Source of the DNA: Pseudofrankia saprophytica
GTDB lineage: Bacteria > Actinomycetota > Actinomycetes > Frankiales > Frankiaceae
DNA: 53,973 bases
Reading direction: 5' to 3'
Assembly (NCBI RefSeq): GCF_000235425.2
Contig: NZ_KI912267.1
Coordinates: 171,556 to 225,528 of the forward strand
Within the stretch, counting starts at the first letter, position 1; every line of letters begins with the position of its first letter. Positions 1-8,904 of this stretch are shown here, piece after piece. Under the pieces are notes generated by a model. That model was not told the DNA's origin. It did no database searches and saw only the letters and a program-made list of their open reading frames with translations. A program made the translations under genes and the position numbers.

Positions 1-1
1 C

Positions 2-250
<249 letters not shown>

Positions 251-272
251 CCGTCGAGGCCATCGGGCGGCG

Positions 273-1895
273 TCATGAGCCCAGGTACGCGCCGATGGCC
301 GAGCCAGCCAGCGGCGCGATGGGCGCGGCCGCCACCAGCAGCGGCGCGAGCGCCGCCAGCGGCGCGGGCCGGGCGAACAGGTAGCCCTGGCCCAGCTCGC
401 AGCCGAGCAGGGCGAGGTCGGCGCGCTGCGCCCGCCGCTCGATGCCCTCGGCGACCACGACGGCGCCCAGCGAGCGCGCGACGGTGATCACCGATCGTCC
501 GAGCCGCGAGGCCCGACCGGGGCCGAGCGGGTTCTCTATCAGGCCCCGGTCGAGCTTCACGACGTTGACGGGCAGCTCGTGCAGCGCCGCGAGCGTCGTG
601 TGCCCGGCGCCGACGTCGTCCATCGCGATGCTTGGCCCCAGCGCCTGGACGGCCTCCAGCACCCGCGCGGCGACGGCCAGGTCGGTGATCCGGAACGTCT
701 CAGTGATCTCGACGACGAGCCGGCGCGGGTCCAGCCCGCTGGCGGCGAAGGCCCTGGCGAACACGTCGGGCAACGCGAGGTCGGCGAGCCGGGAGGCGGA
801 GACGTTGACGTGCAACCGGGGCGCCGGTGTGCCCTGCCCCGACGGCAGCACCGCGGCGACCTCGGCGCAGGCCCTGCCCAGCACGAGCTCGTCGAGCGTG
901 CCCACCAGGCCGCCGTCCTCGGCGGCGGCGACGAACGTCAGCGGCGGCACCGGGCCCCGCCCCGGCTCGGTCCACCGCGCCAGTGCCTCCAGCCCGACGA
1001 CCGCGCCGTCGAGCAGCCGCACGATCGGCTGGTAGTGCACGTCGAAGCCGGCCTCGTCCCAGCCGTGGCGGCGCACGGTCACGAGCGCCTCCGCCAGCCG
1101 GACGCCCAGGGCCGCCCCGGTGACCTTCCCGGCGCGGCTCACGCCGACCTGCGCGGCCCGCTTCCCCACCTGCTCCGCGCCGGCTCCCAGCGCGGCCCCC
1201 AGGTCAGCCACCGCGACGACGCCGGCCGGGAGCGGTCTCGGCAGGATGACGAGGGCGGCGGCGGCCAGCAACGGGGCCGCGAGCGCCCCCGCGGCCACCG
1301 CTGCCCGCGCGAACCCGGACGCGGGCGCGTAGCCGAGCCCCACGCCGGCGGCCTGCAGGACGGTCCAGCCCGCGAGCGTCATCGTCAGGCGGCGCAGCCA
1401 GCCGCGATCGGCCGCTGCCGCCCGCCACAGCGACCAGCCGGCCACACCGGTGGCGGCGACACCCGCGCCGGCGGCGCCGGCCTCGACGACCGTCACCGCG
1501 CTGTCGTCGGTGACCACCCGGGCGAGCCCGGCCACCAGCGCCGCGAGCAGCGGTACCACCGCGGCCGGCCGCGCCGGCACCGGCGAGGCCGGCGCCGGCC
1601 GGCTCCCGGCGTCGATGTGTGTCACGGCCGCAGCCGCCTCCCTCTGCCGCACCGCGCGGTGCTTCCCGCGCTCGGTCCAGCCATCGGAGCGCGTCGAGCT
1701 GGCGCGCCCGCTCAGGCGCGCCTCCGAACGGTGTCCTGGAGCCGGATACCCGCCGCCGCCCCGGCCCGCCAGCCCGGCGAGGGCAGGTCGGGCCGCCAGA
1801 CGGTCATGCCAGTCGTGCATCCAGCTCGCGCACACTTTGACACGGACCGTATCCGTACGGTCGCGGCGCACCGCAACGAGTCGCGAATGAATCAC
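273..1895 (-). CDS. Membrane-anchored EAL-domain protein (probable c-di-GMP phosphodiesterase)
   Basis: The C-terminal 250 residues are an EAL domain, which hydrolyses cyclic di-GMP. Signature elements appear in order: LEALARW (the EAL glutamate), HVNVSAS (metal Asn), VEITET (Glu), AMDDVGAGHTT (paired Asp; usually DDFGTG), VKLDRGLI (Lys), VVAEGIE (Glu) and a Gln in LGQGYLFARP. All expected metal and catalytic positions look intact, so activity is plausible even though DDVGAG departs from the usual form. The middle of the protein (roughly residues 105-225) has several hydrophobic stretches, so it is probably a multi-pass membrane protein that senses through that part. There is no GGDEF domain. 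The start is uncertain: the first 90 or so residues are Arg/Ala rich, unlike a domain, and a downstream start is possible. It lies 34 bases after the transglutaminase gene on the same strand and may be cotranscribed with it. Confidence 0.8.
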   Translation of the reverse strand: MIHSRLVAVRRDRTDTVRVKVCASWMHDWHDRLAARPALAGLAGRGGGGYPAPGHRSEARLSGRASSTRSDGWTERGKHRAVRQREAAAAVTHIDAGSRPAPASPVPARPAAVVPLLAALVAGLARVVTDDSAVTVVEAGAAGAGVAATGVAGWSLWRAAAADRGWLRRLTMTLAGWTVLQAAGVGLGYAPASGFARAAVAAGALAAPLLAAAALVILPRPLPAGVVAVADLGAALGAGAEQVGKRAAQVGVSRAGKVTGAALGVRLAEALVTVRRHGWDEAGFDVHYQPIVRLLDGAVVGLEALARWTEPGRGPVPPLTFVAAAEDGGLVGTLDELVLGRACAEVAAVLPSGQGTPAPRLHVNVSASRLADLALPDVFARAFAASGLDPRRLVVEITETFRITDLAVAARVLEAVQALGPSIAMDDVGAGHTTLAALHELPVNVVKLDRGLIENPLGPGRASRLGRSVITVARSLGAVVVAEGIERRAQRADLALLGCELGQGYLFARPAPLAALAPLLVAAAPIAPLAGSAIGAYLGS

Positions 1896-1929
1896 GACCA
1901 GTCGCCGAATTGGCGATCGAGTGGGGAGT

Positions 1930-2811
1930 TCAGGCGCCGATCAGGCCAACGACGTCGACACACTGGCTCGCGGTGAGCGCCCCGCGACCGCTGCCTCGGT
2001 ACACGCCGGAGGTCGGCATGACGTCGCGGTAGTCCCGTCCGGCCGCGATGGTCACGTACCGGCGGTCGGCGAGCCGGTCGTGGCACGGGTCGAGCGCCAC
2101 CGCCACGGCGCCGGCGCCGCCGGGCGCCGCCCAGGACGGCCGGGCCGAACCCGGCGTCGTCGGGCCGGGCGGCGGCGGCGCCCAGCCGTCGGGCAGGACC
2201 ACCTCGACCCAGGCGTGCGACTCGCCGTCCCCGACCAGGTGGCCGAGCACGTACCGGGCCGGGATGCCCGCCGCCCTGCACAACGCGATCATCACGTGCG
2301 CCTGGTCCTGGCAGACGCCGGCACCGCCGGCGACCGCCTGCGCGGCGGTCGTCCCGACGTGGGTCGACCCCGGGCGGTACGCGATGTTCTCGAACACCCA
2401 CGCGCAGCACCGGCGCGCGGTCGTCAGCGGATCCGGGCCGCCGAGCCGGCTGGCGACCGCGGTGAGCGTCTCGTCCGCGGCGGTCAGCGGGGTGGGGGTG
2501 AGCAGCCGCCGGCCGGTGAGCGCGGACGCCGGCAGCGCGGGCCAGCCCGCGGACGGACCGCGTTCGACGATCGCCGTGACGTCGAAGTCGAGAACGGCGG
2601 GCACCTCGTCGAGGGTGACGGTCGCGGCCCGAGCCCCGTCGGGTCCGCGTTCCCAGCGGACGAGCGCCGCCGGCGCCGAGACGGCCAACTCCGAGTGCCG
2701 AGCGGTCTGGTCGCCGTGACGGCGCGGCGGCAGCACGACCAGGCGATGCGCCAGGTCGTGCGCGGGGCCGTCGTAGCTGTACCGGAGCCGCTGGTGGATC
2801 CGGTAGGTCAC
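1930..2811 (-). CDS. Transglutaminase-like cysteine protease/amidase family protein
   Basis: Cytoplasmic transglutaminase-core protein of about 293 residues. It opens with the typical N-terminal beta domain (VTYRIHQRLRYSYDGP, then LVVLPPR). The catalytic core follows: GAGVCQDQAHVMIALCRAAG with the active-site Cys, SHAWVEVVLPDGW with the His, and ALDPCHD with the Asp. Bacterial members usually act as peptidases or amidases; many sit beside an alpha-E or circularly permuted ATP-grasp gene, and neither is seen here. I chose the GTG at 2811 because the conserved fold starts exactly there and the length matches the family. An open frame continues upstream to 3306, but that part has no domain-like sequence and would overlap the ppk start. 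No clear ribosome-binding site precedes the GTG. The substrate is unknown. Confidence 0.78.
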   Translation of the reverse strand: MTYRIHQRLRYSYDGPAHDLAHRLVVLPPRRHGDQTARHSELAVSAPAALVRWERGPDGARAATVTLDEVPAVLDFDVTAIVERGPSAGWPALPASALTGRRLLTPTPLTAADETLTAVASRLGGPDPLTTARRCCAWVFENIAYRPGSTHVGTTAAQAVAGGAGVCQDQAHVMIALCRAAGIPARYVLGHLVGDGESHAWVEVVLPDGWAPPPPGPTTPGSARPSWAAPGGAGAVAVALDPCHDRLADRRYVTIAAGRDYRDVMPTSGVYRGSGRGALTASQCVDVVGLIGA

Positions 2812-3191
2812 CCGCGCGGCCGCGGCGAGGTCCGCCACGCCCGCGTCGACGACGGGAAGGCCGAGCGGGTCGTCAACGGTGGCGGGCTGGCCGGCGCCCG
2901 GGGGAACCGCCGGGGTGCCGGGATCGGCGTGGCGCGGCCGAGACAGCAGATCCTGCACGGTCAGCGCACCATCCCATCCCCCGCCGGGCGGCGACACTCG
3001 CCAGTCTGCGGAGTGAGTCGCCTCGTAACACACCCGGAACCGATCGTCCGCCCCAAGTGTTTCCCCTTCATTAACGAATATCGCATGGACGCCGAGCGCC
3101 GTAAGCACCGAGCCGGACGCGCCGAGTGACGACCGACGCAGGACATCGGGATAAGCTGCCGAGTTCACCTCGGGCTGGCACCATCGCTGGC
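2812..3191. other. Divergent intergenic region between transglutaminase-like gene and ppk
   Basis: The region of about 380 bases must hold the promoters of both divergent genes. Its least GC-rich part (about 3050-3085, containing TTTCCCCTTCATTAACGAA) is the best place for a promoter. Phosphate control of ppk would be expected, but I could not recognise a clear pair of PHO-box direct repeats. If ppk starts at the upstream GTG (3126) rather than at 3192, the region shortens by 66 bases. Confidence 0.4.
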
Positions 3192-5471
3192 ATGGCCGAG
3201 GTGGTGGCGACGAGGTCCGGTACCCAGTCCGAACAGGGCTCAGATCAGCAGCGTCGCAAGCCCCGCAGTGCCCTGCTGGAGCCGCTGGAAGCGCCCAGGG
3301 CCCCACTGCCGTCCGATCTCCCGGGCGACCGGTTCATCAACCGTGAGACGTCCTGGCTGGACTTCAACGCACGGGTGCTGGCGCTGGCCGAGGACGTGAG
3401 CACCCCCCTGCTGGAACGGGCCAAATTCCTCGCGATCTTCGCGAGCAACCTGGACGAGTTCTACATGGTCCGGGTGGCCGGGCTGATGCGGCGGGAGGCC
3501 ACCGGGCTCACCGTGCGCTCCGCCGACGGGCTTACGCCCCGCGCGCAGCTCGACCTGATCAGCGGTCAGACCGCCCAGGTCACCGACCGCGCGGCCCGCT
3601 GCTTCACCGACGAGGTGCTGCCCTCGCTCGCGCACGCCGGCATCAGCATCCGGTTCTGGCACCAGCTCACCACCGAGCAGCAACAGCGCCTGCACGAGTA
3701 CTTCCACGACCAGATCTTCCCGGTGCTCACCCCGCTCGCCGTGGACCCCGCGCACCCGTTCCCGTACATCAGCGGCCTGTCGCTCAACCTCGCGGTGACG
3801 GTGCGGGACCCGGGCGACGAGGTCGAGCGCTTCGCCCGGGTGAAGGTGCCGCAGAACGTCCCCCGGCTGATCCGGGTGGACCTGTCACCCGAGGAAGCCG
3901 GCGCCAGGCCGGGCGGTGCCGACGGGACGGCCGCCCAGAACGGCGCCACGGGCGGCGGCGAGGGCGGCTCCGAGGAGCCGGAGCCCGACCGCTACGCGTG
4001 CTTCGTGCCGTTGGAAGAGGTGATCGCCGCCCATCTGTCCCAGCTGTTCCCGGGGATGGAGGTGGTCGACTCCCACATGTTCCGGGTGACCCGCAACGCC
4101 GATCTCGAGGTCGAGGAGGACGAGGCGGAGGACCTGCTGCAGGCCCTGGAGCGTGAGCTCGCCCGCCGCCGTTTCGGCCCCGCGGTGCGCCTGGAGGTGG
4201 ACGCGGACATCGACGACGGCCTGCTGAAGATGCTCTGCCGCGAGCTGGAGGTCTCGCCCCGGCACGTGCACAGGGTGCACGGCCTGCTCGACCTGTCGGT
4301 GCTGTGGGCGCTGTTCGACCTCGACCGGCCGGAGCTGAAGTTCCCCCCGCGGGTACCGGTGACCCACCCGAGCCTGGTCACCGAGGCGGGCGAGGCGGCG
4401 GACTTCTTCGCGGTGCTGCGCGAGCGCGACGTGCTCGTCCACCATCCCTACGACTCGTTCACCACCTCCGTGCAGCGCTTCATCGAGCAGGCCGCGGCTG
4501 ACCCGCGGGTGCTGGCGATCAAGCAGACGCTGTACCGGACCTCCGGCGACTCCCCGATCGTGGACGCGCTGGTCGCGGCGGCCGAGGCGGGCAAGCAGGT
4601 GGTCGTGCTCGTCGAGATCAAGGCGAGGTTCGACGAGAGCGCCAACATCCGGTGGGCACGTGAGCTGGAGCGGGCGGGCTGCCACGTGGTCTACGGCCTG
4701 ATCGGGCTGAAGACCCACACCAAGACCTGCCTGGTCGTCCGCCAGGAGGAGGACGGGCTGCGCCGGTACTGCCACGTCGGCACCGGCAACTACAACCCGA
4801 AGACGGCCAGGCTCTACGAGGACCTCGGCCTGCTCACGGCGGACGAACAGGTCGGTGCGGACCTGACCGACCTGTTCAACGTGCTCACCGGCTACAGCCG
4901 CCAGACGGTGTACCGGTCGCTGCTGGTCGCCCCGGAGCGCATGCGCGACAGCATCGTCGAACGGATCGAGCGGGAGGCGGCCGCCGCCAGGGCCGGCGAG
5001 CCCTCCGGGATCCGGGTCAAGGTGAACAGCCTGGTCGACGAGCAGGTCATCGACGCGCTCTACCGGGCGTCCCGGGACGGCGTACCGGTGCGCTGCCTGG
5101 TGCGCGGCATCTGCGCGCTGCGCCCAGGAATGCCCGGCCTGTCCGAGACCGTGCTGGTGCGCTCGGTCCTGGGCCGCTACCTGGAGCACAGCCGGGTGCT
5201 GGACTTCACCTCGTCGGACGAGGTCTGGATCGGCAGCGCGGACATGATGCACCGCAACCTGGACCGCCGGGTCGAGGCGCTGGTCCGCGTCACGCAGGCC
5301 GACAACCGGACAGCCCTGCGCCGGATGTTGGACTACGCGTTCTCCCCCGAGGTCTCCGCCTGGGAACTGCGACAGGACGGTCGTTGGGAGCGCCGCGCCA
5401 CCGGGCCGCTGGAGAACCGTCTCTCCGACTACCAGGCCGACCTCGCCGCCTGGGCGCTGCGCCGCGCCTGA
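3192..5471 (+). CDS. ppk1: Polyphosphate kinase 1
   Basis: Reversible ATP:polyphosphate phosphotransferase that makes long-chain polyphosphate, membrane-associated or cytoplasmic. The 759-residue protein has all four PPK domains. The N-terminal domain shows [11 protein letters not shown] and [13 protein letters not shown]. The head domain contains [14 protein letters not shown]. The C1 domain has [22 protein letters not shown] with the autophosphorylated His at 509, and CHVGTGNYN with the second His at 528. The spacing of 19 equals that between His435 and His454 of E. coli PPK. The C2 domain has the [11 protein letters not shown] block. An acidic, Gly-rich insertion (about residues 236-268) sits in the head domain. 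A GTG at 3126 would add 22 residues; the ATG at 3192 is preferred although neither has a strong ribosome-binding site. The gene is convergent with hup and the two share a bidirectional terminator. Confidence 0.95.
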   Translation: MAEVVATRSGTQSEQGSDQQRRKPRSALLEPLEAPRAPLPSDLPGDRFINRETSWLDFNARVLALAEDVSTPLLERAKFLAIFASNLDEFYMVRVAGLMRREATGLTVRSADGLTPRAQLDLISGQTAQVTDRAARCFTDEVLPSLAHAGISIRFWHQLTTEQQQRLHEYFHDQIFPVLTPLAVDPAHPFPYISGLSLNLAVTVRDPGDEVERFARVKVPQNVPRLIRVDLSPEEAGARPGGADGTAAQNGATGGGEGGSEEPEPDRYACFVPLEEVIAAHLSQLFPGMEVVDSHMFRVTRNADLEVEEDEAEDLLQALERELARRRFGPAVRLEVDADIDDGLLKMLCRELEVSPRHVHRVHGLLDLSVLWALFDLDRPELKFPPRVPVTHPSLVTEAGEAADFFAVLRERDVLVHHPYDSFTTSVQRFIEQAAADPRVLAIKQTLYRTSGDSPIVDALVAAAEAGKQVVVLVEIKARFDESANIRWARELERAGCHVVYGLIGLKTHTKTCLVVRQEEDGLRRYCHVGTGNYNPKTARLYEDLGLLTADEQVGADLTDLFNVLTGYSRQTVYRSLLVAPERMRDSIVERIEREAAAARAGEPSGIRVKVNSLVDEQVIDALYRASRDGVPVRCLVRGICALRPGMPGLSETVLVRSVLGRYLEHSRVLDFTSSDEVWIGSADMMHRNLDRRVEALVRVTQADNRTALRRMLDYAFSPEVSAWELRQDGRWERRATGPLENRLSDYQADLAAWALRRA

Positions 5472-5492
5472 AGCCACGTCGCGGACGCGGCT

Positions 5493-5540
5493 CGGCCCGC
5501 CGTTTTCGCCGCCCTTCTGGCGGTGAAATACGGCGGGCCG
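5493..5540. terminator. Bidirectional hairpin terminator between ppk1 and hup
   Basis: Long inverted repeat: CGGCCCGCCGTTTTCGCCGC pairs with GGCGGTGAAATACGGCGGGC across a five-base loop (CTTCT), with one bulge and one G-U pair. T-rich and A-rich parts inside the arms would give a partial U-tract on either strand. It lies exactly between the two convergent stop codons. Confidence 0.75.
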
Positions 5541-5564
5541 ACGCGGCCCGTTCCGGGCTAGGAG

Positions 5565-5846
5565 CTAGCCCTGCGACGAAACGCTGGACTTGAAGTCCGA
5601 GCCCGGGCGGAACTTCGGCACCACCGACGCGGGGACGTGCACCGGCTCGCCGGTCGCCGGGTTGCGCCCGGTCCGCTCGGCACGCTCCACCCGCTCGAAG
5701 ACGCCGAAACCGGTGATCGTCACCTTCTCGCCATTCGAGACGGCCTCCTGGATCGCGTGGAACACCGCGTCGACGGCCTTGGTCGCGTTCGACCGGCCGC
5801 CTTCGATCTGCTGAGCAATGGCGTCAACCAACTGGGACTTGTTCAC
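5565..5846 (-). CDS. hup: HU-family nucleoid DNA-binding protein
   Basis: Small basic histone-like protein of 93 residues that bends and compacts DNA as a dimer. It starts MNKSQLVDAIAQQ, has the VTITGFGVFERVERAERTGRNP core, and carries the DNA-gripping arm with NPATGEPVHVPAS followed by VPKFRPGSDFK. It ends shortly after the HU fold (SSVSSQG), so it is the short HU type and lacks the long Lys/Ala-rich C-terminal tail of mycobacterial HupB or Streptomyces HupS. Start ATG; GAGGT lies 7-11 bases upstream (CGGAGGTTGTTGTGAACAAG context). It is probably monocistronic: convergent with ppk1 downstream and 500 bases from leuD upstream. Confidence 0.96.
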   Translation of the reverse strand: MNKSQLVDAIAQQIEGGRSNATKAVDAVFHAIQEAVSNGEKVTITGFGVFERVERAERTGRNPATGEPVHVPASVVPKFRPGSDFKSSVSSQG

Positions 5847-6346
5847 AACAACCTCCGGACACCCCCCGCGGCTGCGGTGGGGAGCAGATCGGGCATCACA
5901 CTGCGCTGCACCGTAGGCATCTCCACTGTCGAGGGCAATTCCCAGAAGCGTGTCGCGTCACACAAACCCGCACGTCAACGGGTTCGGGACAATCGGCGAC
6001 CGGATCACCACCTCCCGGTGACAGCACACGGCCGAACACGATCGGCGCAATGAACCGGCTGATTTCTGGTCTGTTTCAGACGTTCTGTTACCGTATGGTC
6101 GCCCGTCGACGCGGCCGACGCGGCCCCGTTTACTCCTGAGCGCGCAGCGCGAGCCATTGGCGGCGGGGTCAGTGCCGCTGCTCACCCTGTCCGCGGCCTG
6201 ACACCAGGATGACCAGCTTCTTCAGCTCACTCGAGCGGAACGGCACCGCCGGGCCAGAGCCCCGTCGCCCCAGGAGTCCCGCCCGAGACAGCCAGGTCCC
6301 CGTCGCCAGGTGGGCGACGGGGACCTGGGTTCGGCTCGGCGAGAGG
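5847..6346. other. Intergenic region leuD-hup
   Basis: Holds the leuD terminator at its far end (6292-6328) and the hup promoter region (minus strand) on the other side. The least GC-rich part (about 6050-6095) is the best candidate place for the hup promoter. I found no convincing small gene: the short frames here lack conserved motifs and ribosome-binding sites. Confidence 0.4.
6292..6328 (-). terminator. Terminator of leuCD
   Basis: Perfect 16-base inverted repeat, CCAGGTCCCCGTCGCC and GGCGACGGGGACCTGG, with a five-base loop, 19 bases beyond the leuD stop codon on the minus strand. There is no U-tract, which is common for actinomycete terminators. Confidence 0.75.
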
Positions 6347-6940
6347 TCAGACCGGCGTGGTGGTGGGCAGCCAGGACGGGCGGTCCTGCTCGAACGCCGT
6401 GATGGCGTCGGCGTGGCGCAGCGTGAGCCCGACGTCGTCGAGCCCCTCCATGAGACGCCAGCGGGTGAAGTCGTCCAGCTCGAAGGGGGCGACGATGCCG
6501 GCGCCGCGGACCTCGCGGGCGGCGAGGTCGACGGTGATCTCCGTCGCCGGGTCCGCCTCGACGGCCGCGAGCAGCGCGTCGACGGTCTCGGCCGGCAGGA
6601 CGACCGTCAGCAGGCCGTTGCCCAGCGAGTTGCCGCGGAAGATGTCGGCGAACTTCGGCGCGATGACGGCGCGGAAGCCGAAGTCCTGCAAGGCCCAGAC
6701 GGCGTGCTCACGGGAGGAGCCGGAGCCGAAGTTGGGCCCGGCCAGCAGGATCGTGGCGCCGGCATGGGCCGCGTTGTTGAGCACGAACGACGGGTCGCGG
6801 CGCCACTCTGAGAACAGGCCGGCGCCGAAGCCGGTGCGCTCGATCCGCTTGAGCCAGTCGCTGGGGATGATCTGGTCGGTGTCGACGTCGCTGCGCCGCA
6901 GCGGCACCGCCCGGCCGGTGTGCGTGGTGAACGCCTCCAT
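6347..6940 (-). CDS. leuD: 3-isopropylmalate dehydratase small subunit
   Basis: Swivel-domain subunit of the cytoplasmic LeuCD isomerase that converts 2-isopropylmalate to 3-isopropylmalate in leucine synthesis. The 197 residues show the family blocks: VDTDQIIPSDWLK near the start, GPNFGSGSSREHAVWALQDF in the middle (the substrate-recognition loop and swivel), and APKFADIFRGNSLGNGLL after it. Length is normal. Start ATG with GAAGGGAGAGCGCCC upstream (SD-like GGGAG). It lies downstream of leuC on the same strand but is separated from it by about 386 bases filled by a repeat element, which is unusual because leuC and leuD normally almost touch. Confidence 0.96.
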   Translation of the reverse strand: MEAFTTHTGRAVPLRRSDVDTDQIIPSDWLKRIERTGFGAGLFSEWRRDPSFVLNNAAHAGATILLAGPNFGSGSSREHAVWALQDFGFRAVIAPKFADIFRGNSLGNGLLTVVLPAETVDALLAAVEADPATEITVDLAAREVRGAGIVAPFELDDFTRWRLMEGLDDVGLTLRHADAITAFEQDRPSWLPTTTPV

Positions 6941-7010
6941 CGGGCGCTCTCCCTTCTGAGACGAGGTTCGAGAGGTTGTTCAGGTCGTGACCTTCAGCGG
7001 CGGGTGACCG

Positions 7011-7323
7011 TGCGGGCGCGGAGGCGCCTCGCGGAGGCCCGACCCACGAGCGAAGCGACGTGCTCCGGACAAGACCCGCTGTGGCTTGGTGACGTGAAGT
7101 TGGTGGGTGACCCCGCGGCGCGGAGGCGCGCCTCGCGGAGGCCCGGCCCACGAGCGAAGCGAGGTGGGCCGGGCCGCAGCGAGGTCGCCGCAGCGCCCGT
7201 GAGCGCAGGAGGACGGCGCGCGGAGGTCCCGTGGGAGCGACGGGGTCCCTGCGGAATCGGCGAAGCCGATTTCGGAGGTCGTGAGTACGGGGCCGGAGCG
7301 CGCCGCCCGCACGGAGCGAACCA
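7011..7323 (+). repeat. Modular GCGAAGC-hairpin repeat, copy A (leuC-leuD gap)
   Basis: Occupies nearly the whole spacer between leuC and leuD, reading on the plus strand. It contains two unit copies: GGCGCGGAGGCG-type GC hairpins followed by CCCACGAGCGAAGCGACGTG (first) and GGCCCAC-GAGCGAAGCGAG-GTGGGCC (7145-7170, second). A tail with CGCGCGGAGGTCCCGTGGGA and the end CGCACGGAGCGAACCA follows. The tail holds AATCGGC-GAA-GCCGATT, another perfect C-GAA-G hairpin, where the other copies have AGCGAAGCGA. The same architecture recurs at 50409-50693 (inverted) and 50756-51042. The element ends 3 bases from the leuC stop codon. Confidence 0.85.
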
Positions 7324-7326
7324 ATG

Positions 7327-8724
7327 TCAGAGATCGGCGGGAGCGGAGAGCCGGCCGGTGACGGCGGTCGCGGCCGCGACCTCGGGCGAGACCAGGTGGG
7401 TCCGGCCGCCCTGCCCCTGCCGGCCCTCGAAGTTGCGGTTCGAGGTCGACGCGCTGCGCTCACCCGGCTTGAGCGTGTCCGGGTTCATCCCGAGGCACAT
7501 CGAGCAGCCCGCGCTGCGCCATTCGGCCCCGGCGGCGCGGAACACCTCGTCCAGGCCCTCCGCCTCGGCGTCGGCCTTGACCTGCATGGAGCCGGGAACG
7601 ACGAGCGCCCGCACGCCGTCGGCGACCTTGCGACCCCGCAGAATGTCGGCGGCGGCGCGCAGGTCGGAAAGCCGGCCGTTCGTGCACGAGCCGATGAACA
7701 CCGTGTCGACCGCGATCTCACGCAACGGAGTGCCCGCGGTCAGGCCCATGTAGACCAGCGCGCGCTCGGCGGCGGCCCGGACGCCGGGGTCGGCGAACGC
7801 CGCCGGGTCCGGCACGGAGGCGCCCAGCGGAGCACCCTGACCCGGGTTGGTCCCCCAGGTGACGAACGGCGTGAGCGTGCTCGCGTCGATGACCACCTCG
7901 CTGTCGAACACCGCGTCCTCGTCGGTCGCCAGCGTCTTCCAGTAGGCGACCGCCGCATCCCAGTCGACGCCCCTGGGGGCGTGCGGGCGGCCCTTCAGGA
8001 ACTCGAACGTCGTCTCGTCGGGAGCGATCATGCCCGCCCGGGCGCCGGCCTCGATGGACATGTTGCAGACCGTCATCCGGCCTTCCATCGACAGCGACCG
8101 GATCGCCTCGCCCCGGTACTCCAGGACGTAGCCCTGGCCGCCCCCGGTCCCGATCTCGGCGATGATCGCCAGGATCAGGTCCTTCGCGCTGACGCCGTCG
8201 GGCAGCGCGCCGTCGACCGTGATCGCCATCGTCTTCGGGCGGCCCTGCGGCAGCGTCTGGGTGGCCAGCACATGCTCGACCTGGCTCGTGCCGATGCCGA
8301 ACGCGAGCGCCCCGAACGCGCCGTGCGTGGCGGTGTGGCTGTCGCCGCAGACGACCGTCATGCCCGGCTGGGTCAGGCCCAGCTGCGGGCCCACGACGTG
8401 CACGATGCCCTGGCCGGGGTCGTTCATCGGGTGCAGCCGGACGCCGAAGTCGGCGGCGTTCTTGCGCAGCGCCTCGACCTGGGCGCGGGAGACCGGGTCC
8501 GCGATCGGCACCAGTGTGTCGGTGGTCGGGACGTTGTGGTCCTCGGTCGCGATGGTCAGGTCCGGCCGGCGGACGGGCCGGCCGGCGAGCCGCAGTGCCT
8601 CGAACGCCTGCGGCGAGGTGACCTCGTGCACGAGATGCAGGTCGATGTACAGCAGATCGGGCTCACCATCGGCACGGCGTACGACGTGCGCGTCCCAGAC
8701 CTTCTCCACGAGTGTGCGCCCCAT
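7327..8724 (-). CDS. leuC: 3-isopropylmalate dehydratase large subunit
   Basis: Aconitase-fold [4Fe-4S] subunit of LeuCD. The 465 residues begin [15 protein letters not shown] and include [25 protein letters not shown], the cluster cysteines Cys347 (FIGSCTNGR) and Cys407/Cys410 (GCSMCLGMN), then a late [17 protein letters not shown] block. The ATG at 8724 matches the family start; an open frame extends 40 codons further but is not conserved. The ribosome-binding region reads GGAGGGGTGGGCCACATG (SD GGAGG). It is divergent from the IclR gene across 180 bases, the arrangement known for NdgR control of leuCD in Streptomyces. Confidence 0.97.
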   Translation of the reverse strand: MGRTLVEKVWDAHVVRRADGEPDLLYIDLHLVHEVTSPQAFEALRLAGRPVRRPDLTIATEDHNVPTTDTLVPIADPVSRAQVEALRKNAADFGVRLHPMNDPGQGIVHVVGPQLGLTQPGMTVVCGDSHTATHGAFGALAFGIGTSQVEHVLATQTLPQGRPKTMAITVDGALPDGVSAKDLILAIIAEIGTGGGQGYVLEYRGEAIRSLSMEGRMTVCNMSIEAGARAGMIAPDETTFEFLKGRPHAPRGVDWDAAVAYWKTLATDEDAVFDSEVVIDASTLTPFVTWGTNPGQGAPLGASVPDPAAFADPGVRAAAERALVYMGLTAGTPLREIAVDTVFIGSCTNGRLSDLRAAADILRGRKVADGVRALVVPGSMQVKADAEAEGLDEVFRAAGAEWRSAGCSMCLGMNPDTLKPGERSASTSNRNFEGRQGQGGRTHLVSPEVAAATAVTGRLSAPADL

Positions 8725-8904
8725 GTGGCCCACCCCTCCTCTGCCAGTGTTGCAGTGCTGTGTCCGTCGCGGTGCTCTGTCCCGTCGCGGGCCAGCCCAG
8801 CCAGTTCCTCTCGGACCCGACGCCTTGGCACCTCGGCGCCTCAACGCCTCGGCGCTTCAACCCCAGGGTCGTCGTCTCACGGCTTGGGATGGCAGTATCA
8901 ACGT
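8725..8904. promoter_or_regulatory. Divergent leuC / ndgR control region
   Basis: 180-base region between the divergent leuC and IclR-type genes. In Streptomyces, NdgR (AreB) binds in the corresponding region, so the operator is expected here. Visible structure: short repeats (CTCGGCGCCTCAACGC then CTCGGCGCTTCAACCC, 8832-8865) and GTATCAACGTATGGAACAGC at the IclR start. The exact operator cannot be assigned by eye. Confidence 0.45.

Noticed and set aside
2812-3306. N-terminal extension of the transglutaminase-like gene
   Set aside because: The added 165 residues have no fold-like sequence and would overlap the ppk promoter and start.
5958-6185. Small minus-strand frame between hup and leuD
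   Set aside because: No SD and no conserved feature; sits in the likely hup promoter.
7324-8904. N-terminal extension of the IclR-family frame
   Set aside because: Runs antisense through leuC; the conserved HTH begins after 8905.
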